Shown here: one piece after another, positions 31,613 through 41,379 of the stretch
How the letters are laid out: every line of letters starts with the position of its first letter
Position numbering within the stretch: position 1 is the stretch's first letter
Assembly: GCA_002721725.1 (NCBI GenBank)
Contig: PBLK01000012.1
Coordinates: 1 to 42,173, forward strand
Direction: 5' to 3'
From: Rhodobiaceae bacterium
GTDB lineage: Bacteria > Pseudomonadota > Alphaproteobacteria > RS24
Length of the DNA stretch: 42,173 nt
The notes under the pieces: model-generated
Database searches by the model: none
What the model was told of the DNA's origin: nothing
What the model saw: only the letters and a program-made list of their open reading frames with translations
Made by a program: the position numbers and the translations under genes

Positions 31613-32542
31613 TTATTTCCAACGGTTATGTTGCCAGAACCATTCTTCGGGGCGTTCAGTAATCCATTGTTCTAACAAGTCATAGACTTGTCGCATTGCA
31701 TTATCGATATCTAGCCGCATATTTTCGGTTCTCGAAACGTGAATGGCGGGAAAAAAATGTTGCACGAAATGCACTTTATCTGGCCCGTTTTTCCGCCGTC
31801 TTATCACCGTGGGAATAACAGGAATATTAAAACGTCTGGCCAACTTGATTGGAGCTGACGGGGCTTTCGTGGCGCGCCCAAAAAACTCAATCGGATCGCC
31901 GCGTCCCAATTTTTGATCTACCAAAACACCAAGCGAAGTGTCATGTTTGAGCAGGTCAATCATCACGCGCGCGCCGTCCGAACCTTTCGGTATTTGCACC
32001 GGCATAAAAGCACTGCGCTGGTCGATAATCCATTTTTCCATAAAAGGATTGTTGGCGCGGCGATACAGTGAACCTGTTCTGCCTGCAAAGCGTTGGATGC
32101 CGAGCATCATTAACTCCCAATTCGCGAAATGGCCCGATACAAATATTGCAGGCCCCCCGTTTTGAAGGGCTTCTTCAGCATGCACTGCCCCTTCAATTTG
32201 CACGCGATCCTCTGCCTCACGGGCAATGCGCGCCATATGCGGAAATTCTCCGATCACGCGTCCCAACTGCGTCCAGCATTGGTTCAAAATGCGTTTTTGC
32301 TCGGCCTCTGAAAGATGCGGTAGCGCCATGCTTAAATTATGGGCTGCAATGTGTCTTTCACGGGCGAATTTGCCAAGCATTTTGCCCAAAAGACCGCCAA
32401 GCCACGAGCCGACGCGCAGACCTGCCATTTTGTAAATGGTGAGAAGCAGTTTGGCGATTTGCGCCTGAAAGAAATAAATTGCTTGCATCGGAATAGTAAA
32501 GAGCACGATTTGTCGAGTGCTAACTAGAAACGCCTTAATCAT
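31613..32542 (-). CDS. lpxL: Lipid A acyltransferase (LpxL/HtrB family)
   Basis: Transfers a secondary acyl chain to the lipid A precursor at the inner membrane. 309 residues: hydrophobic N-terminus, the HX4E catalytic motif in SGHFANWE (His138, Glu143), and the C-terminal RPEEWFWQHNRWK hallmark. The donor chain length and the choice between LpxL-like and LpxM-like position cannot be read from sequence. Divergent from the complex I subunit gene; the 200 bp between them holds no recognisable operator. Confidence 0.9.
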   Translation of the reverse strand: MIKAFLVSTRQIVLFTIPMQAIYFFQAQIAKLLLTIYKMAGLRVGSWLGGLLGKMLGKFARERHIAAHNLSMALPHLSEAEQKRILNQCWTQLGRVIGEFPHMARIAREAEDRVQIEGAVHAEEALQNGGPAIFVSGHFANWELMMLGIQRFAGRTGSLYRRANNPFMEKWIIDQRSAFMPVQIPKGSDGARVMIDLLKHDTSLGVLVDQKLGRGDPIEFFGRATKAPSAPIKLARRFNIPVIPTVIRRRKNGPDKVHFVQHFFPAIHVSRTENMRLDIDNAMRQVYDLLEQWITERPEEWFWQHNRWK

Positions 32543-32742
32543 TAAACCAATTTAGGGGGAAGTGTCTATGCATCTATTATCAGTAAAAGCTTGACCTTTG
32601 GAAGCTCAAGGGTCCAGCGAGTTTATACTATCACTGTATGGCCTGTGTTGGGGAAGGCGCTGCGCAGTTGATTATTAATCCATACACCAATCGTTCAATG
32701 ATGGGCTTGAAACGTAGGGGGTGAAGCGGGTAAAAAATCGTT

Positions 32743-33042
32743 ATGAATGCGAAAATTTATCAACCGGCCAAGTCGGCAATGTCATCGGGCACTGCCAAAT
32801 CCCGCTATTGGATACTGGAATTTGTCGCCGAAGGCGCTCGCCGCAAAGATGCTTACACGGGTTGGAATTCGATTGACGGCACGGCCAATCAAGTGAAGTT
32901 GAGGTTCGACACGCTGGAAGAGGCGCAAACCTATGCAGCTGCGCAAGGGCTTGTCGTGCGAGTTAATAAGCCGCAAAAGCGTAAGCGTCTGTCCAAGTCT
33001 TATTCTGACAATTTTCGCCATGACAGAGTTGAAAAGATTTAG
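32743..33042 (+). CDS. Complex I accessory subunit, NDUFS4 homologue
   Basis: 99 residues matching the ETC_C1_NDUFA4/NDUFS4 family (PF04800), the alphaproteobacterial counterpart of the mitochondrial 18-kDa subunit. Recognisable: MNAKIYQPAKSAMSSG, SRYWILEFVA, GWNSIDGTANQVKLRFDT, and the C-terminal KPQKRKRLSKSYSDNF. It is encoded away from the nuo operon, which is usual in this group, and is a good marker for alphaproteobacterial origin. Confidence 0.93.
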   Translation: MNAKIYQPAKSAMSSGTAKSRYWILEFVAEGARRKDAYTGWNSIDGTANQVKLRFDTLEEAQTYAAAQGLVVRVNKPQKRKRLSKSYSDNFRHDRVEKI

Positions 33043-33090
33043 CTTCTAAGTGCAGCAGATGATGTACGCTTTTCGACTGGGGAGGTCACT

Positions 33091-34002
33091 ATGAGTCAAA
33101 AACCCATGCGTCTACGCCGCACTCAACTTGCCGTTCCCGGTGTAAGTGAAAAAATGCTGATCAAAGCGGCTTCTTCTGCTGCCGACCATGTGTTCTGCGA
33201 TTTGGAAGATGCGGTTGCTCCATCTTCCAAAGCGCGCGCGCGCGATACCATAGCAGACGCGCTCAATAATCTTGATTGGGGCAATAAGGTACGCTGTGTG
33301 CGGGTCAATGATGTTGGAACTGAATGGTGTTACGAAGATATCATCACCATTGTCGAAAAAGCTGGAAAAAATGTCGACACAATAATGTTGCCGAAGCCGC
33401 TTAATGCCTCAGATGTGCAATTTGCCGATAAGCTTTTGTCGCAAATGGAAATGAAGTTGGGGCTTGAGCGGAAAATCGGCCTTGAGGTTCTGATTGAAGA
33501 AGTTGAGGCGATGCAGAATGTCGCCGAGATAGCCAATAGCTGCGAAAGGCTGGAATGCATGATTTTCGGCATGGGCGACTATGCTGCCAGTCAAGGATTA
33601 GTCATGGAAAATATTGGCCTATCTGAGGGCTACCCCGGCGATATTTTTCATTATCCAAGGTATCATATGACGATTGCGGCGCGCGCCGCAGGGCTGGATG
33701 CGGTTGATGGGCCATTTGTTGACTTCAAAAACGATACAGTCTACCGCGTTGAATGCCGACGCGCTTTGACGCTTGGCATGGTCGGCAAATGGGCTATTCA
33801 CCCCAGCCAAATTGAACCGGCACTGGAAGTCTTTTCACCGAGCCAAGAAGATGTCGATTTCGCCCGAGAGGTTATCGCCGTTTATGAAAAAGCTGCGGCC
33901 GAAGGGCTCGGCTCGGTAGGCCATAAAGGAGTGATGGTTGATGCCGCCTCAGCCCGCTTATTCCAAAACACCGTTAACCGTGCCGACCTTATCGGCATGT
34001 AG
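33091..34002 (+). CDS. HpcH/HpaI (CitE-like) lyase, malyl-CoA lyase type
   Basis: 303-residue CitE-fold enzyme. N-terminal RTQLAVPG, Mg-binding DLEDAVAP (Asp37, Glu39, Asp40), VRVND (about 71), GMGDYAAS (about 165), DGPFVDFKN and LGMVGKWAIHPSQI (about 228-241) are typical of L-malyl-CoA/beta-methylmalyl-CoA lyases, which split malyl-CoA to acetyl-CoA and glyoxylate. Citramalyl-CoA or another (S)-malyl-type CoA ester is possible. GGGGAGG ribosome binding site. It follows the complex I gene by 48 bp. Confidence 0.85.
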   Translation: MSQKPMRLRRTQLAVPGVSEKMLIKAASSAADHVFCDLEDAVAPSSKARARDTIADALNNLDWGNKVRCVRVNDVGTEWCYEDIITIVEKAGKNVDTIMLPKPLNASDVQFADKLLSQMEMKLGLERKIGLEVLIEEVEAMQNVAEIANSCERLECMIFGMGDYAASQGLVMENIGLSEGYPGDIFHYPRYHMTIAARAAGLDAVDGPFVDFKNDTVYRVECRRALTLGMVGKWAIHPSQIEPALEVFSPSQEDVDFAREVIAVYEKAAAEGLGSVGHKGVMVDAASARLFQNTVNRADLIGM

Positions 34003-34035
34003 CAAAAACTTTGCTCGAAAGTGGCGGCACCGGCA

Positions 34036-35217
34036 TCAAGCGGTCACATCGTGGCCATAAAGCCAATCTTGACGCGCATGGATGGATGTAGGCACTATTT
34101 TTCCGGCCAGCCAAAGTGGGCCATAAGTCCCAAGCTGGCTCAGCCGAGTGCGCTTGTGGAAGGTTTTGGCGTTGGCCCGCGACAGAGCTTGCACATGAGA
34201 CGCGCGCGCCTGACGCAGGGCTTGATAATCTTGCAGCGCGCGCGGCGCATTTTCCGTTAATGCAAGCTGCTGCGCGAGTGTCCACGCATCTTCGACAGCC
34301 ATTGCTGCACCTTGCGCCATGAACGGCAACATGGGATGTGCCGCGTCACCCATCAGTGCAACCCGACCGTCGGTCCATTTGCTTAAAGGTGCACGGTCAA
34401 ATAAGGCCCAACGATACAGTTCTTCTGCTTCGTTTAAAATGTGTGTGATTGTCGGGTGCCAGCCGTCAAAATCGGCTAAGGCTTCCGCCTTAGCGCCGCG
34501 CTCACTCCAAGACTCAATTGTCCAGTCATCACGTTCAACCACGCCGACAAAATTGGTAAGCGCGCCCCGCCGTAGTCTATAGGTTACGCAATGCTTGCCC
34601 GGGCCCATCCAAACGCAGGCGGTCGGGCGGGGCGCAAGATCGCCCAGTTTTTCCGTCGGTACCACAGCGCGCCATGCAACATTGCCGGTAAAGACAGGTG
34701 TGTCGTCGCCTACCATCGTCGTGCGTATTCGCGAGTGAATGCCGTCGCTGCCAATCAGCACATCCCCGGTGATATGACTGCCGTCGGCAAGCTGCGCGTG
34801 GATGGCATTGGTGGTTTGTTCGTAGCCAATAATTTCCGTCCCCAGTTGAACTGCATCAGGTCTTTTTGCGCGCAGGGCGTTATGCAATAAGGCGATGTAA
34901 TCAGCCCGGTAAATATGCAGATAGGGCGCTCCCCAACGTTTAATGGCGGCATTTGCCACCGGAATATTGAACAGTTCTAGCCCCGACCGCCCCATGCGCG
35001 CTTCCAACGCTTCGGGTCGAAAAGCAATATCGACCAGCGCATCTTCAAACCCTAAAGTTTGGAAAACTTTCATAGCATTGGGGGGCAGTTGAATTCCGGC
35101 GCCAACTTCGCCCAATTCAGGCGCGCGCTCTAACACCGTTACTTCTGCACCGTGATGCAAGAAGCACAAGGCGGCGGTCAATCCGCCGATGCCAGCACCG
35201 GAAATGATGGCTCTCAT
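34036..35217 (-). CDS. FAD-dependent aromatic monooxygenase (salicylate-hydroxylase-like)
   Basis: Class A flavoprotein monooxygenase of 393 residues: Rossmann GAGIGGLTAAL (about 7-17), ribose-binding VLERAPELGEVGAGI (about 28-42), DGIHSRIR (about 158), and GDAAHPMLPFMAQGA (about 285). Hydroxylates a phenolic or aromatic acid with NAD(P)H; members include salicylate 1-, 3-hydroxybenzoate 6- and 6-hydroxynicotinate 3-monooxygenases, which cannot be told apart here. Start ATG at 35217; two extra codons reach a TTG. Confidence 0.88.
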   Translation of the reverse strand: MRAIISGAGIGGLTAALCFLHHGAEVTVLERAPELGEVGAGIQLPPNAMKVFQTLGFEDALVDIAFRPEALEARMGRSGLELFNIPVANAAIKRWGAPYLHIYRADYIALLHNALRAKRPDAVQLGTEIIGYEQTTNAIHAQLADGSHITGDVLIGSDGIHSRIRTTMVGDDTPVFTGNVAWRAVVPTEKLGDLAPRPTACVWMGPGKHCVTYRLRRGALTNFVGVVERDDWTIESWSERGAKAEALADFDGWHPTITHILNEAEELYRWALFDRAPLSKWTDGRVALMGDAAHPMLPFMAQGAAMAVEDAWTLAQQLALTENAPRALQDYQALRQARASHVQALSRANAKTFHKRTRLSQLGTYGPLWLAGKIVPTSIHARQDWLYGHDVTA

Positions 35218-35386
35218 TACCAAACTCTCATCTTCATAAATCCGTATTTAATGCAATCTGGACGGTCATTCCATTAATTAAGGTTTAATGGTCAATGTTG
35301 GTAAACGATTTGGCAGTGTTTTTGGCCTTTATCTATGGCAAGGCGTGCCGTGTGCACCCAAAAGCAATGCAACGCCACGCTTAGCG

Positions 35387-35415
35387 GTGACATGAAGGCA
35401 AAAGCCTTTTATGTT
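35387..35415 (+). promoter_or_regulatory. Likely promoter of tRNA-Arg
   Basis: GTGACA (35387-35392), 17 bp, TATGTT (35410-35415), 10 bp before the tRNA. The spacer contains a small hairpin (AAGGC AAAA GCCTT). Weaker than the tRNA-Glu promoter and lacking its TTGAAAAGCTT motif. Confidence 0.35.
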
Positions 35416-35425
35416 GTTTCACAAC

Positions 35426-35502
35426 GGCCCCGTAGCTCAACTGGATAGAGCGCGAGACTTCTAATCTTGAGGTTGTAGGTTCAAGTCCTACCGGGGTCAC
35501 CA
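35426..35502 (+). tRNA. tRNA-Arg (anticodon UCU)
   Basis: Acceptor GGCCCCG/CGGGGTC (one G-U pair), discriminator A, encoded CCA. The anticodon loop CTTCTAA with anticodon TCT sits on stem CGAGA/TCTTG. The T arm is GTAGGTTCAAGTCCTAC. It sits between the FAD monooxygenase and a small lipoprotein gene; no repeat of its 3' end is seen nearby. Confidence 0.96.
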
Positions 35503-35510
35503 AGTAAGGA

Positions 35511-35708
35511 TTAGTAGCCGCTGCTGCTGCCGTCGCCGCCGCCACTGCCACCGCCACTTGAGATGATGATGGCCGCTGCCGCAATCGCCAGATAGGTCGA
35601 GACATAGCCATATTGGCCATGCTCATCATCGCCTTTTTTATACATGCCGTAGTTTGTTGAACAGGCCGACAGCATTAAGGCTGCCGCAATCGATGTGATT
35701 TTACGCAT
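35511..35708 (-). CDS. Small Gly/Ser-rich lipoprotein
   Basis: 65 residues: a signal with lipobox LSAC (Cys about 15), a short polar part (YKKGDDEHGQYGY), a second hydrophobic stretch (YLAIAAAAIIISS) and a glycine-serine tail (GGGSGGGDGSSSGY). The second hydrophobic helix could anchor or insert it in a membrane. Similar tiny lipoproteins are common and uncharacterised. ATG at 35708 follows GGAGTGCG; four extra upstream codons are unlikely. It ends 8 bp after tRNA-Arg on the opposite strand. Confidence 0.65.
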   Translation of the reverse strand: MRKITSIAAALMLSACSTNYGMYKKGDDEHGQYGYVSTYLAIAAAAIIISSGGGSGGGDGSSSGY

Positions 35709-35878
35709 AACGCACTCCACTGTTGTTTGGGAAGAAATGGTGCTGCGCTGAAAAATGTCAAAAAATCGGCATGCGGCATTTTGGAATGTTAAAAGCGCGC
35801 TTGATTGTTACGCCAAGTGGTTTGCCCTTGATGAGTAAACGCGGTAAGACAAGCCGAATAATTGAGTTAGGTGAAAAG

Positions 35879-37714
35879 ATGCCGAAACTGAGAAGCAGAA
35901 CTTCGACCCATGGGCGCAATATGGCCGGCGCGCGCGGCCTTTGGCGCGCTACCGGCATGGGTGATAGCGATTTCGGCAAGCCAATTGTGGCAGTGGTCAA
36001 CAGTTTCACCCAATTTGTGCCGGGCCATGTTCATCTGAAAGATTTGGGACAGCTTGTTGCCCGCGAAATTGAAGCGGCCGGCGGCGTTGCCAAGGAGTTT
36101 AACACCATCGCCGTCGATGACGGAATTGCAATGGGGCATGACGGCATGCTGTATTCGCTACCGTCGCGTGAAATTATTGCAGATAGCGTTGAATACATGG
36201 CCAACGCACATTGCGCTGATGCGCTTGTATGCATCTCCAATTGCGACAAGATTACTCCCGGTATGTTGATGGGCGCATTGCGTCTCAATATTCCTGCAGT
36301 TTTCGTCTCAGGCGGGCCGATGGAAGCGGGCAAAGTGGTTTGGGAGGATAAGGAGCGTGCCGTTGATTTGGTTGATGCAATGGTTGTCGCTGCCGATGAC
36401 AGCTATACAGACGAGCAGGTTGACGTAATCGAACGCTCGGCATGCCCAACTTGCGGCTCGTGCTCGGGCATGTTTACGGCTAATTCAATGAATTGTTTGA
36501 CTGAAGCCATCGGCTTGTCATTGCCGGGCAATGGCTCGGTGTTGGCTACCCATGCCGACCGCGAGGCGCTGTTTAAGCGGGCCGGTCATTTGGTGGTTGA
36601 GTTGTGTCAGCGCTATTATGAAGGCGAAGATACGAGCGTATTGCCGCGTTCTATGGCCAATTACAAGGGTTTTGAAAACGCTATTGCGCTAGATATCGCG
36701 ATGGGTGGGTCGACCAATACGGTGCTCCATTTGCTCGCCGCTGCGCATGAGGCGGAGGTTGATTTCACCATGAAGGACATTGATCGCATGTCGCGCAAAG
36801 TGCCGGTGCTCAGCAAGGTTGCACCCGCTGTGCCGAATGTGCATATGGAAGATGTGCACCGCGCCGGCGGTATTATGGGGCTGCTCGGTTCGCTGTCGCG
36901 CGCCGGACTGCTGCATGACGACCAGCCGACCGTGCATTCGAAAACCATTGGCGAAGCGATTGCTAAATATGACATTGCAGGCAATGTCGATACTGAAGTG
37001 TTGGAATTTTATCGTGCTGCTCCAGGCGGCGTGCCGACGCAAACCGCATTCAGCCAAAACCGTCGTTATGACGATGTTGATGATGACCGCAAAAATGGTG
37101 TCATTCGCGATGCCGAAAACGCCTTTAGCACAGATGGTGGTTTGGCCGTGCTGTATGGCAATTTGGCTGAAAACGGCTGCATTGTAAAAACCGCCGCCGT
37201 GGCCGAAGAATGCTATGAATTCACCGGCTCGGCGCGGGTGTTTGAAAGCCAAGATGCGGCTGTCGATGCGATTATGGCCAATGACAATATTAAGCGGGGC
37301 GATGTCGTTGTTATTCGATATGAAGGGCCGAGAGGCGGGCCGGGCATGCAGGAAATGCTCTATCCGACCAGCTATCTGAAGTCGAAGCAACTCGATAAGG
37401 TTTGCGCTTTGGTGACCGATGGGCGTTTTTCCGGCGGCACATCCGGCCTGTCGATTGGCCATGTTTCGCCGGAAGCAGCCAATGGTGGGCTCATCGGCTT
37501 GGTTGAAGATGGCGACAAAATTGTCATTTCAATCCCCGAGCGTTCAATCAAGCTTGATGTCGCTGACGATGTGTTGGATGAGCGGCGCACAGCCATGGAT
37601 AAAAAAGGCTGGAAACCAGCCAAGAAACGGGAGCGTGCTGTGTCGAAAGCCTTGAAAGCCTATGCCGCTTTTGCAACCAGTGCCGATCGCGGTGCTGTGC
37701 GCGAGCTCGATTAA
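35879..37714 (+). CDS. ilvD: Dihydroxy-acid dehydratase
   Basis: Third step of valine/isoleucine synthesis, an Fe-S dehydratase. 611 residues, essentially the same length and N-terminus as E. coli IlvD ([19 protein letters not shown]). Metal and cluster residues: VDDGIAMGH (Asp80, Asp81), [10 protein letters not shown] (Cys122, Lys124) and [12 protein letters not shown] (Cys189, Cys192, Cys195). The frame is open upstream to 35723, but ATG at 35879 after TAGGTGA is clearly the start. Its stop shares TTAA with the convergent patatin-like gene. Confidence 0.96.
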   Translation: MPKLRSRTSTHGRNMAGARGLWRATGMGDSDFGKPIVAVVNSFTQFVPGHVHLKDLGQLVAREIEAAGGVAKEFNTIAVDDGIAMGHDGMLYSLPSREIIADSVEYMANAHCADALVCISNCDKITPGMLMGALRLNIPAVFVSGGPMEAGKVVWEDKERAVDLVDAMVVAADDSYTDEQVDVIERSACPTCGSCSGMFTANSMNCLTEAIGLSLPGNGSVLATHADREALFKRAGHLVVELCQRYYEGEDTSVLPRSMANYKGFENAIALDIAMGGSTNTVLHLLAAAHEAEVDFTMKDIDRMSRKVPVLSKVAPAVPNVHMEDVHRAGGIMGLLGSLSRAGLLHDDQPTVHSKTIGEAIAKYDIAGNVDTEVLEFYRAAPGGVPTQTAFSQNRRYDDVDDDRKNGVIRDAENAFSTDGGLAVLYGNLAENGCIVKTAAVAEECYEFTGSARVFESQDAAVDAIMANDNIKRGDVVVIRYEGPRGGPGMQEMLYPTSYLKSKQLDKVCALVTDGRFSGGTSGLSIGHVSPEAANGGLIGLVEDGDKIVISIPERSIKLDVADDVLDERRTAMDKKGWKPAKKRERAVSKALKAYAAFATSADRGAVRELD

Positions 37715-38802
37715 AGCGGCTGCACCAAGTCGCTGATTTTTCCGCTTTGGCAAGCGTCGACAAATTCTTCGCCAAGCGCATGGCTGCGGCGCACAACCTC
37801 GTGCCATTTTTCAAATCGTTCGGCTTCATTCTTGCGGTATTTCGGAAAATCTTGCCGCGAGGGAATTTTGCCGTCGGGTAGGGCTTTCACCCAATAGCGG
37901 CTAGGCGCAAGCATGATGACATTATCTAGGTTATGCGCTGGTACTTTGCGCCATGGGTAGAACTTGTCAAACCAGCGCAATTTGAAATGGTCATAGAAGT
38001 GTGGATACAAAACCAGACCTTCATTTTCCGGCCAGAAGTTGGACGGCACGGGATGATAATCCAGCATGCCGCCATCATGATAAATATGCTCCGGGTCTTC
38101 TTCGAGATGCACCGGTGCCATGTAAACAGGTATCGCCCCCGATGCGCGCAAAACCTTGAGGAAATTCTGCGGTGTCAGCGCGGCATGGCGCACCGCAAAG
38201 CTGTCGCGTGCAGAGAAGTGAATATCACTGCGCGGGTCTGAAAAAATAGTGCGCTCGGTCAGTCCGATAAGGTGACGGTCGGTAAAGGTTGAGAAAATAC
38301 CAGCGCGCGCAAGGGCTAAGCTTTGCCGCCAGACCTTGGCATTCAGGCCGCCATGACAGCGCACCGTGCCGATATGCAACTGATATTTTTCATTGGCAAA
38401 GATTTCGGCGACGCCCTTGGCCATGTCGCCATTGTGGTCGTGTGACATTGACTTTTTCAGCACAATATCGGTCTGCGCATCAATGCTTTGAAGGTTGATT
38501 GGCCCCTCATAGCTTTGCGCAATATAGGCATCAGCCATCACTTTCAGCGTTATGTTAGCATCAGCACGTGCTGCACCGGCCAGCTTAAAGGCACCGACCG
38601 AGGTGCCGAATAAGTCAACCGGCGTTTTGTCTGTGCGCTGCGTCATGAATTGTGCGAATACTTTATGGTCAAGACCGGCAATGGCCAGCCATTTGGCTGC
38701 GCCGGAAGCGCCAAATATCGCGCTAATATCGTCTGGTGACAGGCCATGTTTGCGGATATGGGCCAGCGCTTTGGCTCCTGCCGCGATTATCAGATCAGCC
38801 AT
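37711..38802 (-). CDS. Patatin-like phospholipase family protein
   Basis: 363 residues. Ser nucleophile in LFGTSVGAF (about 68) and the Asp of the catalytic dyad in HDGGMLDYH (about 240) fit the patatin GxSxG/DGG scheme; FGASGAAKW (about 30-38) may form the oxyanion hole. Expected lipid acyl hydrolase, cytoplasmic; substrate unknown. Its ATG at 38802 lies inside the end of the PuuD-like gene (ATGGCTGA, 8-bp overlap), indicating coupled translation. Confidence 0.82.
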   Translation of the reverse strand: MADLIIAAGAKALAHIRKHGLSPDDISAIFGASGAAKWLAIAGLDHKVFAQFMTQRTDKTPVDLFGTSVGAFKLAGAARADANITLKVMADAYIAQSYEGPINLQSIDAQTDIVLKKSMSHDHNGDMAKGVAEIFANEKYQLHIGTVRCHGGLNAKVWRQSLALARAGIFSTFTDRHLIGLTERTIFSDPRSDIHFSARDSFAVRHAALTPQNFLKVLRASGAIPVYMAPVHLEEDPEHIYHDGGMLDYHPVPSNFWPENEGLVLYPHFYDHFKLRWFDKFYPWRKVPAHNLDNVIMLAPSRYWVKALPDGKIPSRQDFPKYRKNEAERFEKWHEVVRRSHALGEEFVDACQSGKISDLVQPL

Positions 38803-39535
38803 TAGCAAAGTCTTTCATGGCGCGTTCAAAATCGGCAAATAGGGGCGCTGAGACAATGTTTTCGCCGGCCTGATATTCAGGGTGCCATTGCACGCCGACG
38901 CAATATGTTGCTTTGGTGTGTCGGACAGCCTCAATCGTGCCGTCCTCGGCGGTGGCCTCAATGGAAAGATTGTCGCCTAAACGGTCAACTGCTTGCCAGT
39001 GTAGCGAATTTACCTGCGCGTTTTCGGTTTTCAGTAATTTTCGCAGATAGCCATTATCGTTAAAATCAACGCGATGCTGCGTGCCGAATTTGACGTCTTT
39101 TTCGTCGCTCTCGGGCATGCGGTGGTCAAGCCGTCCATCAAGCTCATGCAAGGTCGGGTTCAACGAACCGCCGCATGCGACATTTAATTCCTGAAAACCG
39201 CGACAAATGGCGAGAAGCGGAATATTAAGGGCGATTGCCTGATCAATGATTTGGAATGCCGCCTCATCGCGTGCCAAATCAAATGGCTTGTGCGCCTCGG
39301 TTTCTTTCATACCATAACGCGACGGGTGCACATTGCTGGTGCTGCCTGGCAGCAAAATGCCGTCCACCCGTTGCATTATGGACGCCGCGTCAAATGTGCC
39401 GTTTTCCATCGGGCAGGGGATGAGCACCGGCTGCACATTCATATAAGCGGCAACGCCCTCAAGATACATATGTGTTACCGACTGCAACTCATCGACGAGA
39501 TGCTTTTTACGATTGCAAATCATGCCTAACAGCAA
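38795..39535 (-). CDS. Gamma-glutamyl hydrolase-like class I amidotransferase (PuuD type)
   Basis: Peptidase C26 family, 246 residues: nucleophile Cys111 in LLAICRGFQE, His218 and Glu220 in VQWHPE, and LLPGSTSNVHPSRYG for the substrate loop. PuuD releases GABA from gamma-glutamyl-GABA in putrescine breakdown; other gamma-glutamyl amides are possible. Start is TTG at 39535, supported by an AAAGGAAC ribosome binding site and by MLLGMICNRK matching the usual first beta-strand; the next ATG (39523) would cut that strand. Confidence 0.87.
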   Translation of the reverse strand: MLLGMICNRKKHLVDELQSVTHMYLEGVAAYMNVQPVLIPCPMENGTFDAASIMQRVDGILLPGSTSNVHPSRYGMKETEAHKPFDLARDEAAFQIIDQAIALNIPLLAICRGFQELNVACGGSLNPTLHELDGRLDHRMPESDEKDVKFGTQHRVDFNDNGYLRKLLKTENAQVNSLHWQAVDRLGDNLSIEATAEDGTIEAVRHTKATYCVGVQWHPEYQAGENIVSAPLFADFERAMKDFANG

Positions 39536-39637
39536 GGTGCGTTCCTTTCGAGCGGTTTACTAAAACCTGTTTAACGGATAAGTAGGATATATCGAATTAG
39601 TCTAAATTTTGCCATGGTTTAAAGGCAGGGTGAGCCA

Positions 39638-40231
39638 ATGATCAAAACATTTCGGATTTTTTCTCTGATTGCCGCTCTTTCTATCGGTGTAGCCGATCAT
39701 GCTTCTGCATATAGTGAGCGTGAAGGCCTCGACATTTATCAGCGCGGCCTTTATCTCGAAGCCATTGAATATTGGAAGAAAGCCGCCGCCGCGGGTGATG
39801 CCGGTTCGGCCTATCGGCTCAGCGAAGAATATTTCGACGCTAAAATCGTCAAACGCGATTTAAAAGTGGCTTTCCAGTATTTGCAACAGGCGGCCAAGGG
39901 CAATGACGCACGCGCCATTACCGATTTGGCTTCCTTCTATGATTACGGCACCGGCGTCGCCAAAGACCGAAAGAAGGCGGCCAAGCTCTATCTGCGCGCC
40001 GCAAAAATGGGTATGCCTGCCGCCATGTTTAATGTCGCTGCCATGTTGGAAACCGGCGAGGGCATTCAGATGGACAAGGTTGAGGCTTATAAATTCTACT
40101 TGCTGTCACGCGATCAGGGTTTCGCCCCCTTTGCAAATAAAGCGCTCGAAGAAATGGCCGCTAATATGACGGTTGACCAAATTGTTGAAGCCGAAGATTT
40201 GGCCGATAATTTCGTGCCTAACGCTTTTTAA
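39638..40231 (+). CDS. Exported Sel1-repeat protein
   Basis: 197 residues with a signal peptide (1-24, ending DHASA) and about four Sel1/TPR-like repeats, e.g. EAIEYWKKAAAAGDAGSAYRL, AFQYLQQAAKGNDARAITDLA, KAAKLYLRAAKMGMPAAMFN. Such proteins act as scaffolds in the periplasm or outer envelope; the partner is unknown. It is not a close duplicate of the 4744-5400 Sel1 protein. Its stop shares TTAA with the convergent metC. Confidence 0.85.
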   Translation: MIKTFRIFSLIAALSIGVADHASAYSEREGLDIYQRGLYLEAIEYWKKAAAAGDAGSAYRLSEEYFDAKIVKRDLKVAFQYLQQAAKGNDARAITDLASFYDYGTGVAKDRKKAAKLYLRAAKMGMPAAMFNVAAMLETGEGIQMDKVEAYKFYLLSRDQGFAPFANKALEEMAANMTVDQIVEAEDLADNFVPNAF

Positions 40232-41379
40232 ACCTCATATCCGGCCCGAGCGAAGCCGTCGTTTAAATCGGCTTTCAAATCATCGACATGTTCTAGCCCG
40301 ATATTGAGGCGGAGCATTTGCCCATCAGTTTTAAATGGCTTGGCGGTGCGCACGATTTTGCACGGCACAATCAGGCTTTCGAACCCACCCCAGCTATAGC
40401 CCATGCCAAATAGGCGCATATTGTCGAGCATGGCGGCCAATTGCTCTTCGCTACACGGGTCAAGCTCCACAGAAAACAGGCCGCCCGCGCCGCTGAAATC
40501 GCGTTGCCATAAATCATGGCCCGGCGCGCCGGGCAGAGCGGGGTAAAAGACTTTGCGAACGAAACTCATGCCTTCAAGCCAAGCAGCAATATTAAGCGCC
40601 GCTTGCTGATGCTGCTTCATGCGGGTCGGCATGGTACGCAAGCCGCGCAGGGCGAGGAACACATCGTCAGGGCCGACGCTAAAGCCGATATTGCCGTGAA
40701 CGCGTTCCAATTTGATGAGGTTTTCACCTTTGGCGGCGACCGTGCCGAGCAAGGCATCGGCATGGCCGACAACATATTTGGTAGCGGCAAGAATTGAAAA
40801 ATCGACACCGAAATCGAGCGGTCGGAAATTGAGCGGAGTGGCCCATGTATTATCAATGGCGGTTTTGACGCCGGCTTTTTGCGCCGCCGCGACAATGGTC
40901 GGCACATCTTGCACTTCAAAGGTTTGCGAACCCGGGCTTTCCATAAAAATCATCGCCGTATTGTCGCGAATGAGATTGGCAATGTCGCCGCCGATGAGTG
41001 GGTCGTAATATTCTGTCTCAACACTATAATCGCTCAATAATTGATCGCATAATTTGCGTGTCGGCTGATAGGCGCTATCTACCATCAGCAAATGCGCGCC
41101 CGCAGAAACTCCAGTCATAATGGCTAGCGACACGGCGGCAGCGCCCGACGGGGTCAGCATGGTGCCGTCTGCGCCTTCAAGCACATTTATGGCGTCTTGC
41201 AGCGCGCTGGTTGTTGGCGTGCCGCGTCGGCCATAAGTATAGGGAATTTTCTCTGTGCCGCGAATGGCGGCAAGCGATGGGTAGATGATGGTCGAAGCGC
41301 GATAGACAGGCGTGTTAACGGCACCAGCATGGTCTTTTGGGTCTCGGCCACTGACAACAATTTTTGTTTCGTCTTTCAC
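40228..41379 (-). CDS. metC: Cystathionine beta-lyase
   Basis: PLP enzyme that cleaves cystathionine to homocysteine in methionine synthesis. 383 residues: YGRRGTPTT (about 49-57), PSGAAAVSLA (about 77), FMESPGS (about 145), Asp176 (AIDNTWATP) and PLP-lysine 201 in AATKYVVGHAD. The retained Tyr-Gly-Arg-Arg pattern and PLP site favour beta-lyase over gamma-lyase. The start is GTG at 41379 with GGAAAG upstream. No SAM riboswitch is visible in the 60-bp gap before aapJ. Confidence 0.92.
   Translation of the reverse strand: MKDETKIVVSGRDPKDHAGAVNTPVYRASTIIYPSLAAIRGTEKIPYTYGRRGTPTTSALQDAINVLEGADGTMLTPSGAAAVSLAIMTGVSAGAHLLMVDSAYQPTRKLCDQLLSDYSVETEYYDPLIGGDIANLIRDNTAMIFMESPGSQTFEVQDVPTIVAAAQKAGVKTAIDNTWATPLNFRPLDFGVDFSILAATKYVVGHADALLGTVAAKGENLIKLERVHGNIGFSVGPDDVFLALRGLRTMPTRMKQHQQAALNIAAWLEGMSFVRKVFYPALPGAPGHDLWQRDFSGAGGLFSVELDPCSEEQLAAMLDNMRLFGMGYSWGGFESLIVPCKIVRTAKPFKTDGQMLRLNIGLEHVDDLKADLNDGFARAGYEV

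Noticed and set aside
32560-32742. Small RNA or sigma-32-like promoter (CTTGACC) between lpxL and the NDUFS4 homologue
   Set aside because: No -10 partner at a suitable distance and no convincing RNA fold.
35395-35411. Hairpin AAGGC-AAAA-GCCTT followed by T-rich bases before tRNA-Arg
   Set aside because: The stem is only 5 bp and lies within the putative tRNA promoter spacer; no gene ends upstream on that strand, so a terminator is unlikely.
35381-35629. Minus-strand frame containing VGLEPTTSRLEVSRSIQLSYGA
   Set aside because: It is an antisense translation of tRNA-Arg, the same type of artefact.
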